Part shown: piece after piece, positions 1 through 8,401 of the stretch
Layout of the letters: every line of letters begins with the position of its first letter
Numbering within the stretch: position 1 is the first letter of the stretch
Assembly (NCBI GenBank): GCA_003248075.1
Contig: QJYK01000041.1
Coordinates: forward strand, 1-52,557
Source: Gemmatimonadota bacterium
Lineage (GTDB): Bacteria > Gemmatimonadota > Gemmatimonadetes > Longimicrobiales > Gaopeijiaceae
Direction: 5' to 3'
DNA length: 52,557 bases
The notes under the pieces: generated by a model
What the model saw: the letters and a program-made list of their open reading frames with translations, nothing else
The model's database searches: none
What the model was told of the DNA's origin: nothing
Made by a program: the position numbers and the translations under genes

Positions 1-187
1 CCGCGCCGACGAGGATCCCCGGCGCCGTGAACCCGAACGCCGGGCCGATTCCTCCCGAGGACTCAATCCGGACCCAGCCGAAAAGGACCAACATCGAGAC
101 GGGAAAGACCACCCAAAGCCAAAGAACGCGCCGGCTTCTTGCGAACTCGAGCAGGATCCTCGAGGCGATATGCCAGCTCAACGACAC
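1..187 (-). CDS. ABC-2 type transporter permease, N-terminal fragment (cut by window edge)
   Basis: The visible 62 residues start at a GTG (187) behind an AGGGA-type ribosome site. They read as a short amphipathic start with a basic stretch (EFARSRRVLW), then a hydrophobic helix (VVFPVSMLVLFGW) and a Gly/Pro-rich periplasmic loop. This is the usual opening of ABC-2 permeases, which form the membrane half of ABC exporters. The gene runs off the left edge, so neither its length nor a neighbouring ATPase can be seen. It is divergent from a tetR-family gene with a palindrome between them, the classic arrangement of a TetR-controlled exporter. The family call rests on one helix and the context, so it is moderate. 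Confidence 0.5.
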   Translation of the reverse strand, partial: MSLSWHIASRILLEFARSRRVLWLWVVFPVSMLVLFGWVRIESSGGIGPAFGFTAPGILVGA

Positions 188-218
188 CCCTTTATCCCTG
201 AGGGACCTCGCCGTAGCT

Positions 219-237
219 ATCTTTACAGTGTAAAGAT
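219..237. promoter_or_regulatory. Palindromic TetR-type operator between ABC permease and tetR
   Basis: The sequence ATCTTTACA-G-TGTAAAGAT is a perfect inverted repeat with 9-bp arms around one base. It is an AT-rich island between the divergent GTG at 187 and ATG at 273. Size and symmetry fit a TetR-family operator. Each arm contains TTTACA, which resembles a -35 hexamer on each strand, so binding could block both promoters. Binding itself is inferred. Confidence 0.7.
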
Positions 238-272
238 TGCGCCCGGCTTTTCCAAGGTCAAGATTGGGGTCC

Positions 273-816
273 ATGTCGCCGAGCCCGAGGACCTACCACC
301 ACGGAGATCTCCGGTCAGCCCTGGTGGAGTCCGCGCGTCGGATCCTCGAAGCCGAATCGGTGGAGGCGGTCGTTGCTTGGCGCCGTGGCCGCCGTCGGCT
401 TCGGGGAGCTCCAGGATGCGATGACCGCCGAGGCTGGGGGCAGCGCGGACGCTTTCGCGCGACTGAGAGCGGCCGGGACCGCGTACGTGGTCTTCGCCGT
501 GGAGCATCCCGAGCTCTTCCGCCTCATGTTCAGCGGCGGGTGGAGGGGATCGCCTGAGCGACCGGAGCTTCGGGAAGCCGAGACCCGTGCGTTCGACACG
601 CTCCGCGGAATGCTCGGTGGGGCCCTGCCGACGGGTCACGAGGGGTCGGATCTCGTGGTGGCGGCACGGGCCGCATGGGCGATGGTCCACGGGGCGGCGG
701 TTCTCCTCATCGACGGCGGGATCGACGTGTCGCCGGACCTTGGCACAAGGGAGGCGGCCGCCAGACTCGCTCACGAGCTGACAGGGGTGCTTGGGAGGGG
801 ACTGCGATCGTTTTGA
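273..816 (+). pseudogene. TetR/AcrR-family regulator broken by internal deletion plus frameshift
   Basis: Two pieces of one TetR protein lie in different frames. The first (273 to about 374) reads MSPSPRTYHHGDLRSALVES and on to RILEAESVEAVV, which is helix 1 and the start of helix 2 of the TetR DNA-binding domain. The second (about 370 to 816) resumes as SLLGAVAAVGFGELQDAM and continues through a complete TetR C-terminal ligand-binding domain ending GVLGRGLRSF. The roughly 25 residues that normally hold the helix-turn-helix (the 'LREVARRAGVS..YHHF' part) are missing at the junction near 370-376. As it stands no intact repressor can be made. Either the gene is truly decayed or the assembly collapsed a short stretch. 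Confidence 0.75.
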
Positions 817-969
817 GAACCTCCACCCCCCCGTCTTGCAGCTTCTCGATGTGCGTCCGCATTGTGGCCGGGCGCGAGCAGCGGGCGCTCGTTGGACAGC
901 GTCACGGCAGCCAGGCCGCACCCGCTCCAAGTGACTCGACCCCGGCCCGAGCGCCGAAAGAGGCATCCG

Positions 970-2460
970 ATGGACCGTCTGAGGTGTGCAGTTCTGGTGA
1001 TCGCGCTGATGCCGGGTGCCCTGTTCGCGCAGTCGAGGTCGGTGACTGGATTCATGGCCGCCGTGGAGGGTCCGCAGCCCGGCGCCCATCCGGACTCCAT
1101 CGGCGCGATGACGATCCAGCAGCTGATGGAGCATTTCGGCGTCCCGGGCGTGAGCGTCGCGGTGATCCACGACTTCGAGATCCACTGGGCCAAGGCGTAC
1201 GGGATCGCCGACGTGGAAACGGGCGCACCCGTCACGACCGAGACCCTCTTCGAGGCGGGCTCGATCAGCAAGCCTGTCGCTGCCATGGGGGTGCTCAAGG
1301 CGGTACAGGACGGGCTGTTCGGCCTCGACGACGACATCAACGACATCCTGACCTCGTGGAAGCTGCCCGTGGGAGATTTCACCCGGGAGCGCGCCGTGAC
1401 ACCTCGGACCCTGACGAGCCACACGTCCGGGACGGGGGACGGCTTCGGCTATCCAGGATACGACCCGAGCGGTCCGATTCCGACCCTGGTGCAGACCCTC
1501 GAGGGCCACGAGCTCTCCAACACCGGCCCGGTTTTCATGGAGCGGCCGCCGCTGACTTTCCAGGAGTACTCGGGAGGCGGGGTGTCCGTGATGCAGCAGG
1601 CCCTGATGGACGCACGGGGCCGCCCGTTCCCGGAGCTCATGAAGGAGCAGGTCCTCGACCCCATCGGGATGACGAACAGCACCTACATGCAGCCGCTACC
1701 GCCGGACTGGGACGCGCACGCGGCTCGCGCCCACGACGGGACGGGCCGGGCGATGGGTCCCAAGTGGCACGCCTACCCCGAGATGGCGGCCGCCGGCCTC
1801 TGGACCACCGCCAGCGACCTCGCGCGCTTCGCCATCGAGGTACAGAAGTCCGCGGTAGGTCGCTCGAACCGGGTGCTCACGCGGGCGATGATCCAGGAGA
1901 TGCTCAGCCCGGTGGGCGTCGGCCCGTTCGCCATCGGGTTCGTGATCGCTCAGCGAGGGCAGGGCTGGTACTTCATGCACGGTGGGTCCGACTGGGGCTT
2001 CAACGCCGACCTGCGCGCGCACAAGGTGAAGGGCTACGGCGCCGCGGTCATGACCAACGGTGACCGCGGAGGCGCCCTGGCCCAGGAGATCGCGCTCCGC
2101 ATCGAGCGCGCGTACGCATGGGACTCCCAGGCAGGACCGGTGCCCCGCGGCTATGTTGCGCTCCCTCCGGACGGAGGGCTCCGGCTGAGCGAGGAGCAGC
2201 TCCGGGTCTTCGCGGGCCGTTACGACTTCCCGGACCTCTTCACGGCCGACGTGGTGGTCGAGGACGGGCGGCTCGTGGCCGTCGTGGACGATGACCGCTT
2301 TCCCCTTACCGCCGACACGCCGACGAGCTTCGTCGTGGGCGGCGGCTTCGCGCGGATCGTTTTCGCGACCGAGGGGGACCGGGTCACGGCGCTCCAGGTC
2401 GAGATGAGTGGACGGGGCCGACCCGGACGGATCCTGAGAAGCGGACCCGGGGAAGGCTGA
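970..2460 (+). CDS. Exported serine hydrolase of the beta-lactamase / class C PBP fold
   Basis: This 496-residue protein starts at ATG 970 behind AAAGAGG and opens with a Sec signal peptide (residues 1-21, ending GALFAQ). The Ser-x-x-Lys catalytic motif is S98-I-S-K101. A YSGGG motif sits where class C enzymes carry YxN, and the HGG of FMHGGSDWGF takes the place of the KTG box. The last ~90 residues form a separate small beta domain (VFAGRYDFPD onward), common in this family. Members include esterases, D-aminopeptidases and PBP4-like proteins, so the substrate cannot be read from sequence. It probably acts in the periplasm. An upstream start would add a non-signal-like arginine-rich extension and is less likely. 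Confidence 0.85.
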   Translation: MDRLRCAVLVIALMPGALFAQSRSVTGFMAAVEGPQPGAHPDSIGAMTIQQLMEHFGVPGVSVAVIHDFEIHWAKAYGIADVETGAPVTTETLFEAGSISKPVAAMGVLKAVQDGLFGLDDDINDILTSWKLPVGDFTRERAVTPRTLTSHTSGTGDGFGYPGYDPSGPIPTLVQTLEGHELSNTGPVFMERPPLTFQEYSGGGVSVMQQALMDARGRPFPELMKEQVLDPIGMTNSTYMQPLPPDWDAHAARAHDGTGRAMGPKWHAYPEMAAAGLWTTASDLARFAIEVQKSAVGRSNRVLTRAMIQEMLSPVGVGPFAIGFVIAQRGQGWYFMHGGSDWGFNADLRAHKVKGYGAAVMTNGDRGGALAQEIALRIERAYAWDSQAGPVPRGYVALPPDGGLRLSEEQLRVFAGRYDFPDLFTADVVVEDGRLVAVVDDDRFPLTADTPTSFVVGGGFARIVFATEGDRVTALQVEMSGRGRPGRILRSGPGEG

Positions 2461-2743
2461 AGGATCCCGGTCCTCGCGCAGCCGTCCCGGCGACGGATGC
2501 CCGCGGAGGCTGTCGAGTCGACGTGGTGCCCTTTGGCGCTTCGTACGTGGCCCTTCTTCCGTCGGACGCGCGCGCGCTGGCAACCCGCCCCCCCGTCCGC
2601 TAGTGTCGTGGACGGCCGACAAGGGCGGCCCACGGTCCGCGTAAAGGGTCGAACCCACCCCTCTGCTCTTCTTGCCGGTCAGCGACCCTGACTTCCCGCC
2701 CGATCGACGCGGACGCCGGGCTCAAAGGAAGGAGGGGGTATCC

Positions 2744-4105
2744 ATGTCGCAGTCCGACCTGCCCGATCGCGCATCCCTGGATTACCTGAGGAAGCTGGCC
2801 AAGGACCGCCTCAAGAAGATGCGCGAGACCGATCCCGACGCGCGCCTTTCCGCCGCCCAGCGCGCCGTGGCCGCCGAGCACGGGTTCTCGAGCTGGCGAG
2901 CTCTGAAGGCGGAGGTGGATCGTCGCTCGTCGGAAGTCGCGGCTGCATTCCTGGCGGCGTGCGGCGCCGACGACCTCGAGGGTGTGCGGGCGCACCTGGA
3001 TCGAGACCCTCGACTCGCCACCGTGCGTTACGCTGGCACGACGGGCCTTCATGCGGCCGCCACACATCCCGAGATCCTGCGGCTCCTGCTGGAGCACGGG
3101 GCGGACCCCGACGAGCGCGATGAAGGGGACAACGCGCTTCCATTGCACTTCGCCGCCGGGTACGGGCCGCTCGAGTCGGTCCGGACTCTGCTCGACGCGG
3201 GGTCGGACGTACAAGGGGAGGGTGACGCCCATCTCCTGGACACGATCGGATGGGCCACGGTGTTCGCCCAAGCCCGTCTTGATGTCGTGGACCTTCTCGT
3301 GCAGCGCGGCGCGCGCCACCACGTGTTCTCGGCCATCGCCATGGGACGGCTCGACCTGTTGCGAGAGGTGGTCGGCACCGACCCCCGGGCGCTCGACCGG
3401 AAGCTCTCGCCCACGGAACAGGAGCAGACGGCCCTCCACTACGTGATCGCGCCGCCGGACGGGCTCGTGGGCGGCCTCTTCCGTACCGGGGAGCACTACG
3501 AAACGTTGCGCACGCTCATCGAGCTGGGTGCCGATCTCGAGGCCCGCGACGCGAAGGGACGCACTCCGCTGGCGGTGGCCATGCTCCGCGGAGATACGAA
3601 CGCGATGCGGCTTCTGCACGAGGCCGGTGCGAGCCCACCGCAGGACGGGGACACCGCGGTCGCCCTCGCGCATCCGTCGGCGCTTCGGGAATCGATGGGC
3701 AAGATTCGCCCGATGCTCGCCGTGGCAGACCTGGCGGCTACGATCGCCTGGTACGAGAGCGTCGGATTCCAGCTGACGGCCAGCCACGGGGAAGAGGGTG
3801 CGTTCGACTGGGCGCAGATGACCTTCGGCGAGGCCGAGCTCATGCTCGTGCCCTCCGGTCCATGGACGCCCAAGAGCCAGCCCGGGCTGTCGCTCTGGAT
3901 CAACACCGAGCGTCTGGACGAGCTCTACGCGGCGCTGAAGCACCAACAGATGCAGCGGGCGCGGGCACAGCTCGCCGGCGAGCGGCCGTCGGTTCCGGAA
4001 GTCACGTTCACTGCTGATCTGTACACGGCGTTCTACGGTCAGCGCGAGTTCGGAGTGCGGGATCCGAACGGTGTCGAGGTGATGTTCGCTCAACCCGTGG
4101 ATTGA
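2744..4105 (+). CDS. Ankyrin-repeat protein fused to a glyoxalase/VOC domain
   Basis: This 453-residue protein starts at ATG 2744 after GGAAGGAGGGGG. Residues 1-60 form a charged helical region (LDYLRKLAKDRLKKM..SSWRALKAEVD) often found ahead of bacterial ankyrin arrays. Residues ~65-325 hold ankyrin-type helical repeats, for example LHAAATHPEILRLLLEHGAD and RTPLAVAMLRGDTNAMRLL. Residues ~330-453 form a VOC fold (AVADLAATIAWYESVGFQLT to FGVRDPNGVEVMFAQP). The usual first-strand metal histidine is absent, so this may be a binding rather than a metal-dependent catalytic domain. There is no signal peptide or membrane helix, so it is probably cytosolic. The role is unknown; ankyrins suggest protein binding and VOC suggests a small ligand. 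Confidence 0.85.
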   Translation: MSQSDLPDRASLDYLRKLAKDRLKKMRETDPDARLSAAQRAVAAEHGFSSWRALKAEVDRRSSEVAAAFLAACGADDLEGVRAHLDRDPRLATVRYAGTTGLHAAATHPEILRLLLEHGADPDERDEGDNALPLHFAAGYGPLESVRTLLDAGSDVQGEGDAHLLDTIGWATVFAQARLDVVDLLVQRGARHHVFSAIAMGRLDLLREVVGTDPRALDRKLSPTEQEQTALHYVIAPPDGLVGGLFRTGEHYETLRTLIELGADLEARDAKGRTPLAVAMLRGDTNAMRLLHEAGASPPQDGDTAVALAHPSALRESMGKIRPMLAVADLAATIAWYESVGFQLTASHGEEGAFDWAQMTFGEAELMLVPSGPWTPKSQPGLSLWINTERLDELYAALKHQQMQRARAQLAGERPSVPEVTFTADLYTAFYGQREFGVRDPNGVEVMFAQPVD

Positions 4106-4274
4106 GTCCGATTCGTTGGTGACCGACGACCCGCGACACGGTCCGATGGGCCTGTCGGGGCGCGCTCGGCTTGCACGCCGTGATCCGGAGTCGGCATCGT
4201 GGGCACGCGGCATCGTGAGAGGGTGCGATCTTCAGCGAACGGCGATGATCGATTCGTTCGAGGCGGAGGAAAGT

Positions 4275-4703
4275 ATGGCGAAACCGAGCACCCTGGATCG
4301 ATACCTCGCGACGGCGCGCTCGACGCTGCAGAGGCTGGAGCCTGCGGAGGCCCATGCTGCGACCCTTCAGGGTGCGCTTCTCGTCGACATCCGACCGGAG
4401 TTCCAGCGTCGTCGTGACGGAGAGGTTCCCGGGGCGATCATCGTCGAGCGCAACCACCTCGAGTGGCGACTTCACCCGGATAGCCCCGCCCGCATTCCGG
4501 AAGCGGCCGGCGGGGACATTAGGTGGATCGTGCTCTGTGACGAAGGCTATGCCTCGTCCCTGGCGGCGGCCGCTCTGCAGGCGCTCGGATTGCATCGCGC
4601 CACCGACGTGATCGGCGGGCTTCAGGCGTGGCGGGACGCCGGCATGCCCGTCGGGGTACCGGGACGGGTGAGTGAGCCCCGTCCGGCTCCCGAGACTCGA
4701 TAG
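4275..4703 (+). CDS. Single-domain rhodanese-like protein
   Basis: The 142-residue protein starts at ATG 4275 behind GGAGGAAAG. The rhodanese fold is visible as LLVDIRPEFQRRRDGEVPGA (start of domain), then the active-site loop LCDEGYASSLAA with the catalytic Cys followed by E, G and S, and a closing VIGGLQAWRDAGMPV. Rhodaneses move a sulfane sulfur through a Cys persulfide. The CDEGYASS loop is the version seen in many actinobacterial and Gemmatimonadota stand-alone proteins. About 80 bp downstream follows a methyltransferase in the same direction, possibly cotranscribed. Confidence 0.88.
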   Translation: MAKPSTLDRYLATARSTLQRLEPAEAHAATLQGALLVDIRPEFQRRRDGEVPGAIIVERNHLEWRLHPDSPARIPEAAGGDIRWIVLCDEGYASSLAAAALQALGLHRATDVIGGLQAWRDAGMPVGVPGRVSEPRPAPETR

Positions 4704-4782
4704 AACCGGAAAGCGCTCGGCTCGGTGCGTCGCCGTCGGCGCACGCGAGGGCCGTGCGGAGCCGGACGGAGGGAGATGGAGC

Positions 4783-5412
4783 ATGGGACTGTACCGAAGG
4801 TATCTGCTCCCCCGGATCGTCCACCTCACCTGTAGCGCGAAGCCGAATATGCGGCAGCGTGGGAAGCTGGTGCCATTGGCGAAGGGTAGGGTGCTCGAGG
4901 TCGGAATCGGCTCGGGACTGAACCTACCCTTCTACGACGCGCGCAGGGTCACCGGGCTATGGGGCCTGGATCCGTCGCGAGAGTTGACGGCGATGGCCTC
5001 GGAGGCCGCCGAGGCGGCTCCGTTCGAGGTCGAGCTCGTTCTTGCCGGTGCGGAAGAGATCCCGCTCGACAGCAACAGCTTCGACACGGTCCTTCTCACC
5101 TACACCCTGTGCACGATTCCCGACGCCGAGCCCGCGCTGCGCGAGATGGCTCGTGTCCTGAAGCCGGATGGTGCCCTCCTCTTCTGTGAGCACGGGGCGG
5201 CACCGGATGCCGACGTGCGCCGCTGGCAGGACCGGCTCGACCCCGTGTGGCGGCGCCTGGGCGGGGGTTGCCATCTGAATCGGGACATCCCCGGCCTCAT
5301 CCGGCACGGCGGCTTCGAGATCACCGGGATGGAGACCATGTACCTTCCCGGCTGGCGTCCGGCCAGCTTCAACTACTGGGGCCGCGCTACCGCGTCTCCA
5401 GCGGGAGCCTGA
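4783..5412 (+). CDS. Class I SAM-dependent methyltransferase (METTL7/UbiE-like)
   Basis: The 209-residue protein starts at ATG 4783 after GGAGGGAGATGGAGC. Motif I is VLEVGIGSGLNLPFY, the acidic ribose-binding position is GLDPSRE, and motif IV/V reads FDTVLLTYTLCTIPDAEPALREMARVLKPDGALLFCEHG. The tail GGGCHLNRDIPGLIRHGGFEI is the signature of methyltransferases near the METTL7 group. The substrate is unknown. The stop is followed after one base by the TTG of a short-chain reductase, so the two are almost certainly translated from one message. Confidence 0.85.
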   Translation: MGLYRRYLLPRIVHLTCSAKPNMRQRGKLVPLAKGRVLEVGIGSGLNLPFYDARRVTGLWGLDPSRELTAMASEAAEAAPFEVELVLAGAEEIPLDSNSFDTVLLTYTLCTIPDAEPALREMARVLKPDGALLFCEHGAAPDADVRRWQDRLDPVWRRLGGGCHLNRDIPGLIRHGGFEITGMETMYLPGWRPASFNYWGRATASPAGA

Positions 5413-5413
5413 C

Positions 5414-6175
5414 TTGGGACGCGTCGCCATCGTCACGGGCACCAGCTCGGGGATCGGCCGAGCGGTCGGCGAGGAGCTGCTCCGGTCGGGGTGGCACGTC
5501 GTCGGCGTGTCGAGGCGCCCCAGCTCCATCGAGGCGAGCGGCTACCTCCACGTTGGGCACGACCTCGCTCGGCCGGCCGGTCTCGTCGAGCGGCTCGGGT
5601 CGGCGGTCGCTTCCCTGGTGGGCGACCAGCCCGTCTCGCGGGTGGCTTTGGTGAACAACGCGGCCGATCCAGCTCTGCTGGGGAAGGTCGCCGACCTGGA
5701 CCCTGCGTCACTGGCCCGGAGCTTCACGGTGAATGTCGCCGCGCCGGTGGGCCTCATGGGTTGGGTGGTGCGTTGGGCTCCCGTCGGAGCGCCACTCCGG
5801 ATCGTGAACGTCTCATCGGGGGCCGGCGTCAGACCTTATCCCGGTCTCGCGGCCTACGGGAGCGCCAAGGCCGCGCTGCGCATGGCAGGGATGGTGCTCG
5901 GATCGGAGGTGGACCTGGAAGGCGCATCGGTCGGACCCGCACGGGACGTCACCATCCTTTCCTACAGCCCGGGGCCCGTCGATACGCCGATGCAGGCGGA
6001 GGCGCGGTCGACGCCCGTCGAGACCTTCCCGCTGCTCGACACGTTCCTTCGTTGGTCGGAGGAGGGACAGCTCCAGTCACCGGCGGTCCCCGCATCCGAG
6101 ATCCGGAGCTACGTGGAGAGCGACGGCCACCCTCGGTTCATGGAGTGCCGGTCGGGCGAGATCGAGCGACCGTAG
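5414..6175 (+). CDS. Short-chain dehydrogenase/reductase, sepiapterin-reductase-like
   Basis: This 253-residue protein probably starts at TTG 5414, one base after the upstream methyltransferase, with GGGAG in the upstream coding end as ribosome site. The NADP-binding motif TGTSSGIG is at residues 9-16 and is followed by GVSRRPS, an arginine pair that favours NADP. The NNA motif (ALVNNAADP), the Ser in VNVSSGAG and the active pair YGSAK are all present. Extended substrate loops (YSPGPVDTPMQAEARS, VETFPLLDTFLRW) resemble sepiapterin/benzil reductases. The substrate is not known. Confidence 0.85.
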   Translation: MGRVAIVTGTSSGIGRAVGEELLRSGWHVVGVSRRPSSIEASGYLHVGHDLARPAGLVERLGSAVASLVGDQPVSRVALVNNAADPALLGKVADLDPASLARSFTVNVAAPVGLMGWVVRWAPVGAPLRIVNVSSGAGVRPYPGLAAYGSAKAALRMAGMVLGSEVDLEGASVGPARDVTILSYSPGPVDTPMQAEARSTPVETFPLLDTFLRWSEEGQLQSPAVPASEIRSYVESDGHPRFMECRSGEIERP

Positions 6176-6300
6176 CAAGCGATCAGCACCGCTCGGCTTG
6201 CGGCTCACGTCGCCGGCTCGGCATCATCCCGGCGCAAGTGAAGCCGACGCCGGCATGGATCCTGGGGTCGGCGGTCCGTGCCGTCGCTCACGGGGGGATC

Positions 6301-7830
6301 ATGGATCGACGAGAGTTCATGCGTGGTGTCGCTGGCGTCGGTGCGCTGGCCGCTCCGGTCGGCCCGTGGCCCCGACTCGAACGAAGTCAGATCCCGACCG
6401 AGATCGTCGACCTCAGCGCGTCACAGCTCTCGGCCGCGCTCCGCCAGGGGTTGGTCAGCTCGGTCGAGGTTATGCGGGCGTACCTGGACCACATTCATCG
6501 ATACAACCCCGTCTACAACGCGATCGTCAGCATGGCCAGCGACGACGACCTGATCGCGCAGGCGGAGCGAGCCGATCAGGCGCTGGCTCGGGGCGAATAC
6601 TGGGGTTGGATGCACGGGATGCCCCATGCCGTGAAGGACCTGGCCGACGCCCGGGGTTTTCCGACCAGCCAGGGCTCTCCCATCTACGCCGGCACGCTGC
6701 CGAGCGAGGACAGCTTCATGATCGGCCGCATTCGCGACCAGGGCGCGATCTTCATCGGAAAGACCAACGTGCCCGAATTCGGGATGGGATCCCAATCCTA
6801 CAACCCCGTCTTCGGGGCGACCGGGAGTGCCTGCGACCCCGCGCTGACGGCTGGCGGCAGCAGTGGCGGCGCCGCCTGCGGCCTCGGGACGCACATGCTC
6901 CCGGTCGCGGATGGCAGCGACCTGATGGGCTCGCTGCGAAATCCAGGCGCGTTCAACAACGTCATCGGGTTTCGCCCGAGCCAGGGCCGTGTCCCCGGTG
7001 GGGCCGCGGGCGACCTCTTCTACCAGCAGATGTCGACGGACGGCCCGATGGGGCGCAACGTCGAGGACACGATTCGGCTCCTGCACAGCATCGCTGGATT
7101 CGACCCGGCGCAGCCGCTGTCTTTGAGGGACGCGATCCCCCCCTTCGACGAGTTCGTCGCGCCGCGGTTGGCCGGCCTCAGGATCGGGTGGATGGGGAGC
7201 TACGAGGGCCGTCTCGAGATGGAGCCCGGGATCCTCGAGCTGTGTGAAGGCAACCTCCGTGCGCTCGCCGGTGCCGGGGCGATCGTGGAAGAGTGCATGC
7301 CTGAGTACGACATGGACCGGTTATGGCACACCTGGTTGTTGCTCCGCCACTGGACCCGTCATGGCGCGAGAGCGCTTTACGACGATCCGGACACCCGCAG
7401 GCTGTTGAAGCCGGAGGCGGTCTGGGAGATCGAAGGTTCCTTCGGAGCCTCGGCGGGAGACATCTACCAGGCGGGCGTGGCTCGCGCCGACTGGTTTCGA
7501 GCCCTCGGAGCCCTTTTCGAGCGATACGACGTCCTGGCCCTGCCGACCGCTCAGGTGTTTCCGTTTCCCAAGGAGATCCACTGGCCGGAGTCGATCAACG
7601 GCGTGAAGATGGACACGTACCATCGCTGGATGGAGGTCGTGATCGGAGGAACCCTCGCGGGCCTCCCCGTGGTCAACGTACCCGTCGGCTTCGACGAGCG
7701 TGGGCGTCCCATGGGGATGCAGCTCATGGGACCCTTCGGCGACGATCGGGGGGTGCTCGAGTTGGCGATGGCCTACGAGCGCATCACGGACCACCTGGAT
7801 CGCCGGCCCGCGCTCGTGGAGGCGAGGTAG
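6301..7830 (+). CDS. Tat-exported amidase (amidase-signature family)
   Basis: The 509-residue protein begins MDRREFMRGVAGVGALAAP, a twin-arginine export signal. The amidase signature follows, with the Ser-cisSer-Lys triad in place: K112 (HAVKDLAD), S187 in GGSSGG and nucleophile S211 in DLMGSLR. Family enzymes hydrolyse amides such as indole-acetamide, 6-aminohexanoate dimers or acylated amino acids; the sequence alone does not decide which. Export after folding suggests action in the periplasm. The start is ATG 6301 with a purine stretch (GGGGGG) 4-9 bases upstream. The gene is followed 52 bp later by a shortened alpha/beta hydrolase. Confidence 0.9.
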   Translation: MDRREFMRGVAGVGALAAPVGPWPRLERSQIPTEIVDLSASQLSAALRQGLVSSVEVMRAYLDHIHRYNPVYNAIVSMASDDDLIAQAERADQALARGEYWGWMHGMPHAVKDLADARGFPTSQGSPIYAGTLPSEDSFMIGRIRDQGAIFIGKTNVPEFGMGSQSYNPVFGATGSACDPALTAGGSSGGAACGLGTHMLPVADGSDLMGSLRNPGAFNNVIGFRPSQGRVPGGAAGDLFYQQMSTDGPMGRNVEDTIRLLHSIAGFDPAQPLSLRDAIPPFDEFVAPRLAGLRIGWMGSYEGRLEMEPGILELCEGNLRALAGAGAIVEECMPEYDMDRLWHTWLLLRHWTRHGARALYDDPDTRRLLKPEAVWEIEGSFGASAGDIYQAGVARADWFRALGALFERYDVLALPTAQVFPFPKEIHWPESINGVKMDTYHRWMEVVIGGTLAGLPVVNVPVGFDERGRPMGMQLMGPFGDDRGVLELAMAYERITDHLDRRPALVEAR

Positions 7831-7882
7831 ACCCATGACCCCTGAGCGGTGCGCCGCGCCCAGACGTATCGGAGCCTGAGAG

Positions 7883-8374
7883 ATGAATCGGCGATGGGCT
7901 CTTGCAGGGGTGTTGGCATCGGCGATGCCACCGTCCGCCCACGCACGGTCCCCGCGTGTGACGTCGATCGAGTTCCCGAGCGACGGCTTCACGGTGTACG
8001 GTCGGTTCTTCGCGACGGGGTCCGATCCGCTCGCCACCCTCATCCTCCTTCCCGGAAGCGACTTCGATCCCACCGACGTCCTGGATCTGGGCCGGTTGCT
8101 GTCCGACCGCGACGTGAATGTGATGACCTTCGCTGCGAGGGGCACGCACGGGAGCGACGGTCGATTCACCTTCACCAGTGCGGCGGACGACGTCGCCGCC
8201 GCGCTGAAGTGGCTCGCGGGGGGCGGCGGCGAGGCGTTCAACGTGGATCCCGAGCGCGTCGCGATCGGCGGCCACAGCCTGGGAGGCGGGATCGCGATGG
8301 CGTTCGCCGGGTCGTCGCGCGAGCAGATGGCCTCCGACATCCGGGACTGGCTTGCGCGGCGCCTTCCCCGGTAG
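7883..8374 (+). pseudogene. Alpha/beta hydrolase with internal deletion (exported)
   Basis: This 163-residue reading frame starts at ATG 7883 with a signal peptide (MNRRWALAGVLASAMPPSAHA). The first half of a serine hydrolase follows: an oxyanion region LILLPGSDFDPTD, a helix and strand, then the nucleophile elbow GGHSLGGGIAMAF. Immediately after AFAG the sequence jumps to REQMASDIRDWLARRLPR, which looks like the last helix of such hydrolases. The segments carrying the catalytic Asp and His are missing, and the protein is about half the usual 280-320 residues. The frame stays open, so a shortened protein could be made, but it should be inactive. It could also be an assembly collapse. Confidence 0.65.
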
Positions 8375-8401
8375 GCCCCGCTCAACATGCCAGGGGAAGG
8401 G

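Noticed and set aside
223-1509. Long minus-strand open frame across tetR and the beta-lactamase-fold gene
   Set aside because: Its translation is low-complexity Arg/Gly/Pro text typical of antisense frames in GC-rich DNA; the plus strand carries clear homologous motifs.
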